64,000 nucleotides of DNA from Neisseria macacae ATCC 33926. Lineage in GTDB: Bacteria > Pseudomonadota > Gammaproteobacteria > Burkholderiales > Neisseriaceae. Each line of letters starts with the position of its first letter. Positions within the stretch are counted from its first letter, which is position 1. Below the pieces are notes generated by a model. It saw nothing but the letters and a program-made list of their open reading frames with translations, searched no databases and was not told the origin of the DNA. The DNA is taken from assembly GCF_022749495.1 (NCBI RefSeq), contig NZ_CP094241.1, forward strand, positions 2,666,001-2,730,000. Direction: 5' to 3'. Below, in pieces: positions 21,975 to 30,814 of the stretch. A program made the translations under genes and the position numbers.

Positions 21975-22774
21975 GGGCGCAACACCCGCTCAAATACCTG
22001 CTGCACATCGCAAACCTGCCCAAAAGCAGCTTTTACTACCACCACCAAGACCAGCCCGACACCGACGCAGCCGACAAAGCCCTCCTTGTCGAAACCTACC
22101 GGCGGCATAAAGGACGCTACGGACAAAGGCGCATTGCCGCAGCATTGGGTTGGAACCGCAAAAAAGCGGCGCGGTTGATGAGGCAGCTAGGGCTGAAAGC
22201 CCTCATACGGGCGAAAAAAGCCTACCGCCATCCCGCCATGGGCGAAATATCGGAACACCTCCTCAAACGCCGGTTCAAAGCCCGAAAGCCCAACGAAAAA
22301 TGGCTGACCGACGTTACCGAACTCAAAGGGAAGGACGGCAAACTGTACCTCTCGCCGATATTGGACTTGTTCAACCGAGAAATCGTCGCCTACGCCATGA
22401 GCCGCAGAGCCGACAGCGAAATGGTGAAGGAAATGCTCGAAAAAGCTGCCCCCCGTCTGACTGATAAGGGAACGATGCTTCATTCGGACCAAGGTGTGCT
22501 GTACCGTACGGCGGGGTATAGGGAATTGCTTGCGGAGCATTCCATGGTTCAAAGCATGTCGCGAAAGGCGAACTGTTGGGACAATGCGCCGATGGAAAGC
22601 TTCTTTGCGGTGTTGAAGACGGAGTGTTTCTATAACGCAGGTGAATTGACGGTAGATGAATTGATGAAGCAGATAGATGACTATATGGATTACTACAACC
22701 GGGAGCGTTGCAGTTTGAAATTGAAAAAGCTGAGTCCTGTCGCATACAGAACCCAGCTTGCACAGAGCGCCTGA
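21878..22774 (+). CDS. IS3-family transposase OrfB (DDE integrase core), copy 1
   Basis: The catalytic half of the transposase, InsK-like with an rve integrase core. The DDE residues lie in WLTDVTEL, MLHSDQGVLY and NAPMESFFAVLKTE. It is in the -1 frame relative to OrfA and overlaps it, so it is normally made as an OrfAB fusion by frameshifting. The 5' limit given is a GTG and is nominal. The second copy at 36.8 kb differs at several residues (for example QPDTDAAD against RPDPDEAD). Confidence 0.88.
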   Translation: MLYARRGRLPKGVKSPQPKTDRKGQSQTVQTLRAQHPLKYLLHIANLPKSSFYYHHQDQPDTDAADKALLVETYRRHKGRYGQRRIAAALGWNRKKAARLMRQLGLKALIRAKKAYRHPAMGEISEHLLKRRFKARKPNEKWLTDVTELKGKDGKLYLSPILDLFNREIVAYAMSRRADSEMVKEMLEKAAPRLTDKGTMLHSDQGVLYRTAGYRELLAEHSMVQSMSRKANCWDNAPMESFFAVLKTECFYNAGELTVDELMKQIDDYMDYYNRERCSLKLKKLSPVAYRTQLAQSA

Positions 22775-22850
22775 ATAGGCTTTTATGAGCGTCCAAGATT
22801 TGGGGGCCAGTTCAGTTTTCAGACGACCTTTTCCCTATTATTTCCCTACC

Positions 22851-24362
22851 TTATTCGGGACGCATCTGCGGGAACAGAATCACGTCGCGGATGGTTTGCG
22901 AATCGGTCAGCAGCATCACCAGGCGGTCGATGCCGATGCCGCAACCGCCTGTCGGCGGCAGGCCGAATTCCATCGCGCGGATGTAGTCGGCATCGTAGTG
23001 CATGGCTTCGTCGTCGCCCGCGTCTTTTTGCGCCACTTGCGCTTTGAAGCGTTCGGCTTGATCTTCGGGGTCGTTCAACTCGGAATAGCCGTTTGCCAGT
23101 TCGCGGCCGACAACGAACAATTCGAAACGCTCGGTCAGTCCTTGTTTCGTATCCGAGGCGCGTGCCAACGGGGAAACTTCGACCGGGTAATCGACGATGA
23201 AGGTCGGGTTCCACAGTTTGCCCTCGGCGCAACCTTCAAACAGGGCGAGTTGCAGGCTGCCGATGCCGGGGGACGGCGGCAGGCTTTCGCCGTGTTTGAC
23301 GATTTCTTTTTTCAGCCACTCCGCATCGTTCAACTGCTCGTCGGTGTAGTGCGGATTGTATTTTTTGATGGCTTCGAGAATGGTCAGGCGCTCAAACGGG
23401 CTTTCCAAATCGACTTCTTTGCCGTTGTAGCTGATTTTCGCCGTGCCGTTTACCGTGCGCGATGCGTTGCGGATGATGTCTTCCGCCATCTGCATCATGC
23501 GTTCGTAGTCGGAGAAGGCTTCGTAGAATTCAATCATGGTGAATTCGGGGTTGTGGCGCACGGACATGCCTTCGTTGCGGAAGCTGCGGTTGATTTCAAA
23601 CACGCGCTCCAAACCGCCAACCACCAAGCGTTTCAGATACAGCTCGGGGGCGATGCGCAGGTAGAGCGGGATGTCCAAGGCGTTGTGGTGGGTCACAAAC
23701 GGTTTCGCCGTCGCGCCGCCGGGAATCGGGTGCATCATCGGGGTTTCGACTTCGAGATAATGCTCGTTCACCATGAAATTGCGCACGGATTGGATGATTT
23801 GGCTGCGTTTGATAAACGTATTGCGCGATTCTTCGTTGGCAATCAAATCGACGTAGCGTTGGCGGTATTTGGTTTCCTGATCGCTCAAGCCTTTGTGTTT
23901 GTCGGGCAGCGGGCGCAGGGATTTGGACAGCAGGCGGATGTCGGACACGCGCACGGTCAATTCGCCGTGGTTGGTTTTGAACAAAGTGCCTTCCGCACCG
24001 ACGATGTCGCCCAAGTCCCAATGGTTGAAATCGTCCAAAACTTCCTGACTCACGCCTTTGTTGTTCAGATAAAGCTGGATTTGGCCGGTCACGTCTTGGA
24101 TGGTGGCGAAGCTCGCCTTGCCCATTTGGCGTTTGAGCATCATGCGGCCGGCAATTTTGACGGGAACGGCTTGCGGGTCGAGTTCTTCTTTGCTGATTTC
24201 GCCGTATCGGGCGTGCAAATCGGCGGCAAAGCTGTCGCGCTTGAAGTCGTTGGGATAGGCAATGCGCTGTTGGCGGATGTTGTGCAGTTTTTCGCGGCGC
24301 AGGGCGATGATTTGGTTTTCATCCAACTGCGGCTCGGTTTGCGGATTGTTTTGTTCGCTCAT
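22851..24362 (-). CDS. lysS: Lysyl-tRNA synthetase (class II)
   Basis: A 503-residue LysRS charging tRNA-Lys. An N-terminal OB-fold anticodon-binding domain (KIAGRMMLKRQMGKASFATI, about 67-86) precedes the class II core. Motif 1 is near VNEHYLEVETPMM, motif 2 is FRNEGMSVRHNPEFTMIEFY and motif 3 is GIGIDRLVMLLT near the end. The length is normal. Convergent with the helicase-nuclease gene. The original terminator between them is split by the IS. Confidence 0.96.
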   Translation of the reverse strand: MSEQNNPQTEPQLDENQIIALRREKLHNIRQQRIAYPNDFKRDSFAADLHARYGEISKEELDPQAVPVKIAGRMMLKRQMGKASFATIQDVTGQIQLYLNNKGVSQEVLDDFNHWDLGDIVGAEGTLFKTNHGELTVRVSDIRLLSKSLRPLPDKHKGLSDQETKYRQRYVDLIANEESRNTFIKRSQIIQSVRNFMVNEHYLEVETPMMHPIPGGATAKPFVTHHNALDIPLYLRIAPELYLKRLVVGGLERVFEINRSFRNEGMSVRHNPEFTMIEFYEAFSDYERMMQMAEDIIRNASRTVNGTAKISYNGKEVDLESPFERLTILEAIKKYNPHYTDEQLNDAEWLKKEIVKHGESLPPSPGIGSLQLALFEGCAEGKLWNPTFIVDYPVEVSPLARASDTKQGLTERFELFVVGRELANGYSELNDPEDQAERFKAQVAQKDAGDDEAMHYDADYIRAMEFGLPPTGGCGIGIDRLVMLLTDSQTIRDVILFPQMRPE

Positions 24363-24616
24363 GGTGTTTTCCGGAAAAATAAATCAGGCGCAATCTGTTT
24401 CAGACGACCTGATTGAATCACAAAATTTGCGCATATTTTACGCGATGTCGGTGTTTTTTTCTATCCGGCTCAAAAGGTCGTCTGAAAAACATCGGGCAGG
24501 GGTTTCCGGTCAATCCGTTTGGCGGGAAAAAGATACCTGAAATCAAGTTTGGAAAAACATTTGGCTTTTTTGCTGTTATACTCATTCCATTTATTTCAAA
24601 TCAATATCTGAAGATT

Positions 24617-25762
24617 ATGTACTGGTCTATTCCCGATATCCCCGATACCATCGTCGCCCGCAAAAACAGCAAGTGGAATACCCCTTGGGTATGGCTGACG
24701 GTATTGGCTTTGCTTTTCATTGCGGCGTTGATTGTTGTGTTGTGGCTGAAAATCAGCCCGTTTTATCTGTTGATACCGGTTGGCGTTTGGGGCGCGGCTT
24801 TGCTGTACCGCTTTATCTTGTCGATGAACCGCAGCGCGGCAGCAGATGCTTGGGAAACCGAAAAATCGAATATCCGCAAAAAATGGACGGATTGGGCGCA
24901 AAGAAGCATCGTATTGGTCGATTCGCATACCATCCTGCCCGACCCCTTGTCGCTGCCGGACGTCATTACCCAAGCCTCAGGCGGACGAAATGCCGATCTT
25001 TTTCTGTTTCCGCGTGATGAAGACGAAGACCTGTGGCGCAGCGGCTATCCTTACGTTGCCGAACATTTTTACCAAAAATTGAGCGAATTGGCGGAGTATC
25101 GGCAGCCTGTGACCCTGCACATCGATGCGCCGGATGAAGAAGCGTATTTGAACTGGCAGCAAAGATTTGAAGAAATCGCCGAAATGGCGGGTGTCCGCGC
25201 GACTATCAAGCCTCTGTCTGATGGCGAAAGTTTGATGGGCGATTGGGTGGAAAACCGCCAGTTTGAAGGCATCCATGTGATTTTTTCGGCATGGCTGAAC
25301 GAAGACGCTTCAGATGCCGAGTTTACAGAAAACGCAACTTGGCTGGCGTTCGCCTCGCCTTATGCCGCCAAACAGAACAAATTGCCCGTCAAAGCCGTTT
25401 TGCAGCGCCCGATTGCCATCTCCCTGTCCGATGAAACGGCACAAAACAAAGCGTTCGGACATTACGCCGATTACGCTTTGAAAAACCGCACCGTCCATGC
25501 CGCCTGGTTTACCGCGCCTCCTAAAGATACGCAGCAATACGTCGGCAAACTTCGCCAAGCAGGCGTCAGCTGGAACGATAATTTCGACCTACCCCTGATA
25601 CACACGCCCGAACCCTATACAGGTCAACTTCCGCGAGAAAGCCACTGGCTAACTTTGGGCTTGATGGCTGAAAACATCGACCAGCAAAACCAATTGTTCG
25701 GCTGGCAGAAAGACGGCAATCTGTATATGGGCTGCCTGATTCATCAAAATTCAGTAGCATAA
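24617..25762 (+). CDS. Conserved hypothetical inner-membrane protein
   Basis: A 381-residue protein with two adjacent membrane helices near the N-terminus (about 24-44 and 48-67), then a soluble domain of about 300 residues with no motif I recognise. The ATG at 24617 gives the natural start just before the helices; the frame is open from 24413 but that part reads through a DUS. Monocistronic, ending at a DUS hairpin. Function unknown. Confidence 0.75.
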   Translation: MYWSIPDIPDTIVARKNSKWNTPWVWLTVLALLFIAALIVVLWLKISPFYLLIPVGVWGAALLYRFILSMNRSAAADAWETEKSNIRKKWTDWAQRSIVLVDSHTILPDPLSLPDVITQASGGRNADLFLFPRDEDEDLWRSGYPYVAEHFYQKLSELAEYRQPVTLHIDAPDEEAYLNWQQRFEEIAEMAGVRATIKPLSDGESLMGDWVENRQFEGIHVIFSAWLNEDASDAEFTENATWLAFASPYAAKQNKLPVKAVLQRPIAISLSDETAQNKAFGHYADYALKNRTVHAAWFTAPPKDTQQYVGKLRQAGVSWNDNFDLPLIHTPEPYTGQLPRESHWLTLGLMAENIDQQNQLFGWQKDGNLYMGCLIHQNSVA

Positions 25763-25785
25763 GCCGACTATCTTGTCAGGGTACG

Positions 25786-25830
25786 AAAGGTCGTCTGAAA
25801 ACTTGAAGTTTGGGTTTTCAGACGACCTTT
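25786..25830. terminator. Inverted DUS pair, terminator
   Basis: 17-bp arms (25786-25802 and 25814-25830) follow the membrane-protein gene by about 25 bp. Confidence 0.8.
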
Positions 25831-25866
25831 TATTGAATCGATACATGCTCGGAACAAACCGAGCCC

Positions 25867-25887
25867 GTAGCGTGGGCTTTGCCCGCG
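25867..25887. repeat. GTAGCGTGGGCTTTGCCCGCG dispersed palindrome
   Basis: Short hairpin-forming repeat, GTGGGC-TTT-GCCCGC at its core. Close copies occur at 34032-34054 and 63544-63566, and a partial or inverted one at about 34102-34126. Confidence 0.7.
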
Positions 25888-25927
25888 ATATGAATGTACG
25901 GATACCGCCCAATTTAGATGGTTAAAT

Positions 25928-26100
25928 GGCAGATTTCGTGGGCTACGGATTGCTGCAACGGCAACCTGTTCCTTCCCCCGTCCGGCGGGGGAAGGTTAGG
26001 ATGGGGGTGGTTCTATGGCTTTTAGGTAAAATCAAATTAGTTTGCTCCATAGAGTCACCCTCTCCCGCCAAACGAAAGAGGGTGAAGACCGCAGATAAAA
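25928..26100. repeat. Dispersed intergenic repeat, copy R1
   Basis: A roughly 170-bp non-coding repeat beginning GGCAGATTTCG. It includes a CCCCCGTCCGGCGGGGG hairpin, GAAGGTTAGGATGGGGGTGG, TAAAATCAAATT and a CTCTCCCGCC block, and ends just before a DUS pair. Copies are at 33666-33960 (interrupted by a CREE) and 34101-34212. Confidence 0.8.
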
Positions 26101-26103
26101 ACA

Positions 26104-26144
26104 AGGTCGTCTGAAAACCTGAATCCCAAGTTTTCAGACGACCT
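26104..26144. terminator. Inverted DUS pair, terminator
   Basis: Arms 26104-26118 and 26130-26144 lie 20 bp beyond the stop of the minus-strand OPT transporter gene. Confidence 0.8.
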
Positions 26145-26163
26145 CTTTATTTTCAAACCCAAC

Positions 26164-28188
26164 TTACTTGACGCGTCCTGCTTTCAACACGCGTTGGGCG
26201 AAGAACACCATGCCTGTGATGAAGAACGCCAGTCCCAGCCATGATGCGGTGGTTTCCCAGTTTTCTAGACCCAGCGCGAGCGGGGCGTCGGAGCCACCGT
26301 TGGTCACGGAGAAGGCGATGATGAATGCCATCACTACGCCGACCAGGCTTTCGCCGACAATCAAACCGGCGGAGAACAAGGTTCCGATACGCTCGGCGTT
26401 TTTCAGACGACCTTCACGGTTTTCCGCTTTCTTGCCGATGATGTGTTTCAACACCGCCGCCAACACTGCACCGATCACGATGGGCATAGTGACGGACGGC
26501 GGCAGGTAGATGCCCATGCCGACTGCGAGGACAGGCAGTGCGCGTTTGCCGCCGGACGATTTTTTCAACACCAAATCGACGACGATTAACACCGCGCCGA
26601 TCGCGATACCGGTGAAGATGTACGCCCATTCAAGGTTGTGGGCGAAAATACCCGACGCGATGGTCGTCATCAAAGTCGCTTGCGGAGCCGCCAAAGCCTG
26701 CGCCGCGTCCATGCCTTCGCGCGGCATTGCGCCGGTAAAGCCATAAGCTTCGTAGAGCAGTTCCAACACGGGCGAGATGACGAATGCGCCGACGATACAG
26801 CCGATAATCAACGCAATCTGTTGTCTCCAAGGCGTTGCTTTGAGCAGGTAGCCGGTTTTCAAGTCTTGCAGGTTATCGTTGGAAATCGAAGCCACACAAA
26901 TCACTGCCGAGCCGCAGAACAAGGTCAGAGCCAGCAAGAATTTGCGGTTGGCTTCATCCGCCATCAAGCTGCCGGATTCTCCCACGACCAACAACACCAG
27001 CGAAATGATGACGATGGAAACCATGCCCACACCGGAAATCGGGCTGGAAGACGAGCCGACCAAACCAGTCATATAACCGCAGGCGGCGGCGACCAAAAAG
27101 CCGATGACGGAAGCTAAAAGCGTACAAACGACCACCAAAAGCCAAGCCATGCCGCCCGTAATGTGCGAATCGCCGATAAAGTGATAAAACGATACGCCCA
27201 AAATCAGCATCATGGACAATACCCAAAAAATCATGGCTTTAGGTGACAAATCCTGTTCGGCGCGTTCCGCAGCGGGCGCGCCGCCGCCGAAACTCTTGAA
27301 CGACATTTTCAGACCCTCGAGCATCGGCTTGAGCAGCATCAAAAGCGTCCAAACCGCCGCGATACCGATGGTACCCGCGCCGATAAAGCGTACTTTTTCC
27401 TTCCACAGCTTCATCGCAAACGCCGCCATTTCCATATCGGCAGGCTGCGGAATGTGCGATGAAAAATACGGCACGGCAATACCCCAAGCAATCGAAATGC
27501 CCAACAGGATGGCAATGCCGCCCGTCAGCCCGACCAAGTAGCCCGCGCCCAACAATGCCAGCGAAAAGCCCATCGGCAGTTGGAAAATCGCCGTGCCGCT
27601 TTTAAACCAATAACTCGCACTGTCGGCAATCACGCGCAAACCGTTGGAACAAAAACTCATAAAGCCCGCCAACGCGCCGCCAGCCGCCAGCTCTTTAATG
27701 CCGCTGCCGCCCTGACGGCCTTCCTCTTCCTCGTGGCTGCCGACTTTCAAAATCTCCGCCGCCGCCACACCTTCGGGATAAGGCAACTCGCTTTTCACCA
27801 CCATCGCGTAACGCAGCGGAATGGTGAAAATCACCCCCAAAATCCCGCCGGCAATACATAAAAGCGTCGTCTGCCAAAACGGGAAACCGCTCCAGTAGCC
27901 CGCCATCAGCAAACCGGGCAGGACGAAGATGATGGTCGAAAGCGTACCCGCCGCCGAAGCCTGCGTCTGCACCATATTGTTTTCCAAAATATTGCTGCCT
28001 TTGCAAAACTTCAAAACCGCCATCGAAATCACCGCCGCCGGAATCGACGAAGCAAAGGTCAGACCGACCTTCAAGCCGAGGTAAACGTTCGACGCGGTAA
28101 AGATCACGGTAATCAGCGCACCGAGTATCATGCCCCGAAGCGTCAGCTCGCGGTAATCCGCGTAAGGATCGTGGGTGGATTGTGTCAT
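26164..28188 (-). CDS. OPT family oligopeptide transporter
   Basis: A 674-residue polytopic membrane protein (about 16 hydrophobic segments) of the OPT family, proton-coupled importers of peptides or metal chelates. The N-terminus SNVYLGLKVGLTFASSIPAA carries the family signature, and GSSSSPISGVG is a second conserved loop. The start at 28188 (MTQSTHDPYAD) is preferred over the track start at 28356, whose extra residues are not membrane-like. A DUS lies in frame near 26401. Substrate unknown. Confidence 0.88.
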   Translation of the reverse strand: MTQSTHDPYADYRELTLRGMILGALITVIFTASNVYLGLKVGLTFASSIPAAVISMAVLKFCKGSNILENNMVQTQASAAGTLSTIIFVLPGLLMAGYWSGFPFWQTTLLCIAGGILGVIFTIPLRYAMVVKSELPYPEGVAAAEILKVGSHEEEEGRQGGSGIKELAAGGALAGFMSFCSNGLRVIADSASYWFKSGTAIFQLPMGFSLALLGAGYLVGLTGGIAILLGISIAWGIAVPYFSSHIPQPADMEMAAFAMKLWKEKVRFIGAGTIGIAAVWTLLMLLKPMLEGLKMSFKSFGGGAPAAERAEQDLSPKAMIFWVLSMMLILGVSFYHFIGDSHITGGMAWLLVVVCTLLASVIGFLVAAACGYMTGLVGSSSSPISGVGMVSIVIISLVLLVVGESGSLMADEANRKFLLALTLFCGSAVICVASISNDNLQDLKTGYLLKATPWRQQIALIIGCIVGAFVISPVLELLYEAYGFTGAMPREGMDAAQALAAPQATLMTTIASGIFAHNLEWAYIFTGIAIGAVLIVVDLVLKKSSGGKRALPVLAVGMGIYLPPSVTMPIVIGAVLAAVLKHIIGKKAENREGRLKNAERIGTLFSAGLIVGESLVGVVMAFIIAFSVTNGGSDAPLALGLENWETTASWLGLAFFITGMVFFAQRVLKAGRVK

Positions 28189-28318
28189 CGTGGATAGCCT
28201 TTCGGTTGATAAAAAACACGACGGCAGGCTCGAACCGGCTGCCGAATCTGCCTTTATGTTGTTGCGGCAGCAAGGAAATGTCAAGTTAGACAAAGAATGT
28301 GCAAAGAAAGCGGAAAAG

Positions 28319-28425
28319 TATAGTGGATTAAAATTGCAATGATACGGCGTTGCCAACGCCCTTATGTACTACCCGTACACGGCGGGCGTTGCCGCCTTGT
28401 CTCATTTTTATTTTAATCCACTATA
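28319..28425. repeat. Short Correia-type element, divergent core
   Basis: A 107-bp element with TATAGTGGATTAAA / TTTTAATCCACTATA ends and a GCGTTGCC...GGCAACGCC inverted core that differs from the usual CREE core (see the copy at 33774). It lies upstream of the OPT gene. Confidence 0.8.
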
Positions 28426-28426
28426 A

Positions 28427-28467
28427 AAGGTCGTCTGAAACCGGTGTCCGCATTTTCAGACGACCTT
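28427..28467. terminator. Inverted DUS pair
   Basis: Arms 28427-28440 and 28453-28467 sit between two Correia elements in the non-coding gap between the divergent OPT and minC genes. Confidence 0.7.
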
Positions 28468-28520
28468 AACGGTTCAAATCGCCTCACCCAACTCTGAAAA
28501 AACCTCCGAATCTCACCATT

Positions 28521-28677
28521 TATAGTGGATTAAATTTAAATCAGGACAAGGCGACGAAGCCGCAGACAGTACAGATAGTACGGAACCGATTCACTTGGTG
28601 CTTCAGCACCTTAGAGAATCGTTCTCTTTGAGCTAAGGCGAGGCAACGCCTTACTGGTTTAAAGTTAATCCACTATA
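28521..28677. repeat. Correia repeat enclosed element (full length)
   Basis: A 157-bp copy in the same orientation as that at 5951, upstream of minC. The remaining gap (28678-28981) holds single DUS sites near 28763 and 28900 and no gene. The outward end could supply promoter activity to minC, as reported for other CREE. Confidence 0.92.
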
Positions 28678-28981
28678 TTCCTTCAATGACCGACCGTCCT
28701 TATATAAAAAAATCCGTTCCTCCCGTTGACGGATCGTTCAGATTCGGAGCCTGCTCCAGATTTCAGACGACCTGTTGTCGCTTTTACGCCACTTCAAACA
28801 ACTTTAAAGATAACGTCATTTCATGACAAAACCTTGCAATCGGCTTGCAATCGCGTTCCAGCCGTGATTTCAACCTGATAGATACAGGAAATTTCACTTC
28901 AGACGGCCCAAACGGATTGAATAGCCAAGATTTACACGGTAAACTTATACAATTAAAAAATTTTATGATTTACTCACTATT

Positions 28982-29686
28982 ATGAAACCCGCCTTCGACA
29001 TAAAGTCAGCCCGGCTTGACGTGCTGGCTATTCACCTGCATACCGCAGACTTGACCGAGCTGGAAGAATTTTTGCGCCAACGCGCCGGTCAATACCAAGA
29101 ATTGGATGTCGTCCCCTTCGTTTTGGATGTGCAGGATTTTGACCATCCCGAGTCATTGGACATCGGTTCCATGATTTCCCTTTTCGCCCGTTACGGCATG
29201 CAGATTCTGGGGCTGCGCCACGAAAGCGAATATTGGGCATCCTTCGCAGCACGTTACCATTTGGTTTTCAGCCGTAGCGACAAATCCGAGCCGCAACAGC
29301 CCAAAATCAACCAAGAGCCCGCACCCGTTCAGGCAACGGTCATCAGCAACCCGACCGTCCTCATCAGCACCCCCGTCCGCACCGGACAACAGGTTTACGC
29401 GGAAAACGGCGACCTTATCGTGACCGGCATCGTCAGCCAAGGTGCGGAACTCATTGCCGACGGAAACATTCATATTTATGCGCCCATGCGCGGCAGGGCT
29501 CTGGCAGGCGCGAAAGGCAATACCAACGCGCGCATCTTCATCCACTCCATGCAGGCGGAACTGGTCTCCGTAGCGGGTATTTACCGCAATTTCGAACAAG
29601 ACCTGCCCGACCACCTGCACAAAAAAGCCGTACAGGTTTCATTGCAAGACAACCGCCTGGTTATCAGCGCAATCGACACAGATTAA
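28982..29686 (+). CDS. minC: Septum-site inhibitor MinC
   Basis: A 234-residue MinC, the FtsZ antagonist of the Min system. The N-terminal inhibitory domain (about 1-105) is joined by a Gln/Pro-rich linker to the C-terminal beta-helix, with GQQVYAENGDLIVTG, GAELIADGNIHIYAPMRGRA and ARIFIHSMQAELVSVAGIYR. This is the domain that binds MinD. First gene of minC-minD-minE-oxyR, with a 30-bp gap to minD. Confidence 0.95.
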   Translation: MKPAFDIKSARLDVLAIHLHTADLTELEEFLRQRAGQYQELDVVPFVLDVQDFDHPESLDIGSMISLFARYGMQILGLRHESEYWASFAARYHLVFSRSDKSEPQQPKINQEPAPVQATVISNPTVLISTPVRTGQQVYAENGDLIVTGIVSQGAELIADGNIHIYAPMRGRALAGAKGNTNARIFIHSMQAELVSVAGIYRNFEQDLPDHLHKKAVQVSLQDNRLVISAIDTD

Positions 29687-29716
29687 CCATTCCAAGCATT
29701 TGATAAAGGAAACATC

Positions 29717-30532
29717 GTGACAAAAATCATCGTAGTAACTTCAGGCAAAGGCGGCGTAGGCAAAACCACGACCAGCGCCAGTATCGCAACCGGACTGGCT
29801 CTGCGCGGCCACAAAACAGCCGTCATCGACTTTGACGTCGGCTTGCGCAACCTCGACTTGATTATGGGTTGCGAACGACGCGTCGTTTACGACCTGGTTA
29901 ACGTTATCCAAGGCGAAGCCACGCTCACCCAGGCCCTGATTAAAGACAAAAACTGCGAAAACCTCTTCATTCTGCCTGCATCGCAAACCCGCGACAAAGA
30001 CGCGCTGACCCGTGAAGGCGTTGAGAAAGTCATGCAAGAATTGAGCAGTGACAAAATGGGATTCGAATACATCATCTGCGACTCCCCCGCCGGTATCGAA
30101 CAAGGCGCATTGATGGCGCTCTACTTCGCCGACGAAGCCATCGTCACCACCAACCCCGAAGTATCCAGTGTCCGCGACTCCGACCGCATCTTGGGCATCC
30201 TGCAAAGCAAATCCCGCAAAGCCGAACAAGGCGGCACGGTCAAAGAACACCTGCTGATTACCCGCTACTCGCCCGAGCGCGTCAACAAAGGCGAAATGCT
30301 GTCCGTACAAGATATTTGCGACATCTTGCGCATCCCGCTTATCGGCGTCATTCCCGAATCGCAAAACGTCCTGCAAGCGTCCAATGCCGGCGAACCCGTC
30401 ATCCACCAAGACAGCGCAACTGCCGCAGAAGCCTACAAAGACGTTATCGCGCGCCTCTTGGGTGAAAACCGTGAAATGCGTTTCCTCGAAGCCGAGAAAA
30501 AAGGCTTCTTCAAACGGCTGTTCGGAGGCTAA
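29717..30532 (+). CDS. minD: Septum-site determining ATPase MinD
   Basis: A 271-residue MinD ATPase that recruits MinC to the membrane and is cycled by MinE. The deviant Walker A KGGVGKTT spans 11-18. The Walker B-like IICDSPAG is present, and the amphipathic membrane-targeting tail EKKGFFKRLFGG lies at the extreme C-terminus. Three bases separate it from minE, so the two are translationally close. Confidence 0.97.
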   Translation: MTKIIVVTSGKGGVGKTTTSASIATGLALRGHKTAVIDFDVGLRNLDLIMGCERRVVYDLVNVIQGEATLTQALIKDKNCENLFILPASQTRDKDALTREGVEKVMQELSSDKMGFEYIICDSPAGIEQGALMALYFADEAIVTTNPEVSSVRDSDRILGILQSKSRKAEQGGTVKEHLLITRYSPERVNKGEMLSVQDICDILRIPLIGVIPESQNVLQASNAGEPVIHQDSATAAEAYKDVIARLLGENREMRFLEAEKKGFFKRLFGG

Positions 30533-30535
30533 GTC

Positions 30536-30811
30536 ATGTCATTAATGGATATGTTGTTCGGCAGAAAACCGAAAACCGCCGCCGTTGCACGCGACCGCCT
30601 GCAAATCATCATTGCCCAAGAGCGCGCGCAAGAAGGTCAAGCGCCCGACTACCTGCCGACCCTGCGCAAAGAATTGCTGGAAGTATTGTCCAAATACGTC
30701 AACGTTTCCCTGGACGACATCCGCATTTCCCAAGAAAAGCAGGACGGTATGGACGTTCTCGAATTGAACATCACCCTGCCTGAACAAAAAACGGAACAGA
30801 AAAAGGCTTAA
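30536..30811 (+). CDS. minE: Cell division topological specificity factor MinE
   Basis: A 91-residue MinE that stimulates MinD ATPase and excludes the Min inhibitor from midcell. The anti-MinCD helix AVARDRLQIIIAQER (about 16-30) and the dimerisation strand LELNITLPEQ are visible. It lies between minD and oxyR with gaps of 3 bp on each side. Confidence 0.96.
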   Translation: MSLMDMLFGRKPKTAAVARDRLQIIIAQERAQEGQAPDYLPTLRKELLEVLSKYVNVSLDDIRISQEKQDGMDVLELNITLPEQKTEQKKA

Positions 30812-30814
30812 CAC

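Larger units (their letters stand above)
21568..22814 (+). mobile_element. IS3-family (IS150-like) insertion sequence, copy 1
   Basis: A complete 1247-bp IS with imperfect 25-bp terminal inverted repeats: TGAACTGCACCCC... on the left and its counterpart ...GGGGGCCAGTTCA on the right. It has a 3-bp target duplication GTT (21565-21567 and 22815-22817). It carries orfA and orfB in the IS3 layout and appears intact. The insertion splits a DUS hairpin: the left arm is at 21539-21555, the remainder of the right arm at 22815-22830. Confidence 0.93.

Noticed and set aside
22851..24416. A 543-codon plus-strand ORF opposite lysS
   Set aside because: It is the reverse complement of a clear lysyl-tRNA synthetase; its residue make-up (His, Phe, Val, Gly rich) is typical of an antisense shadow.
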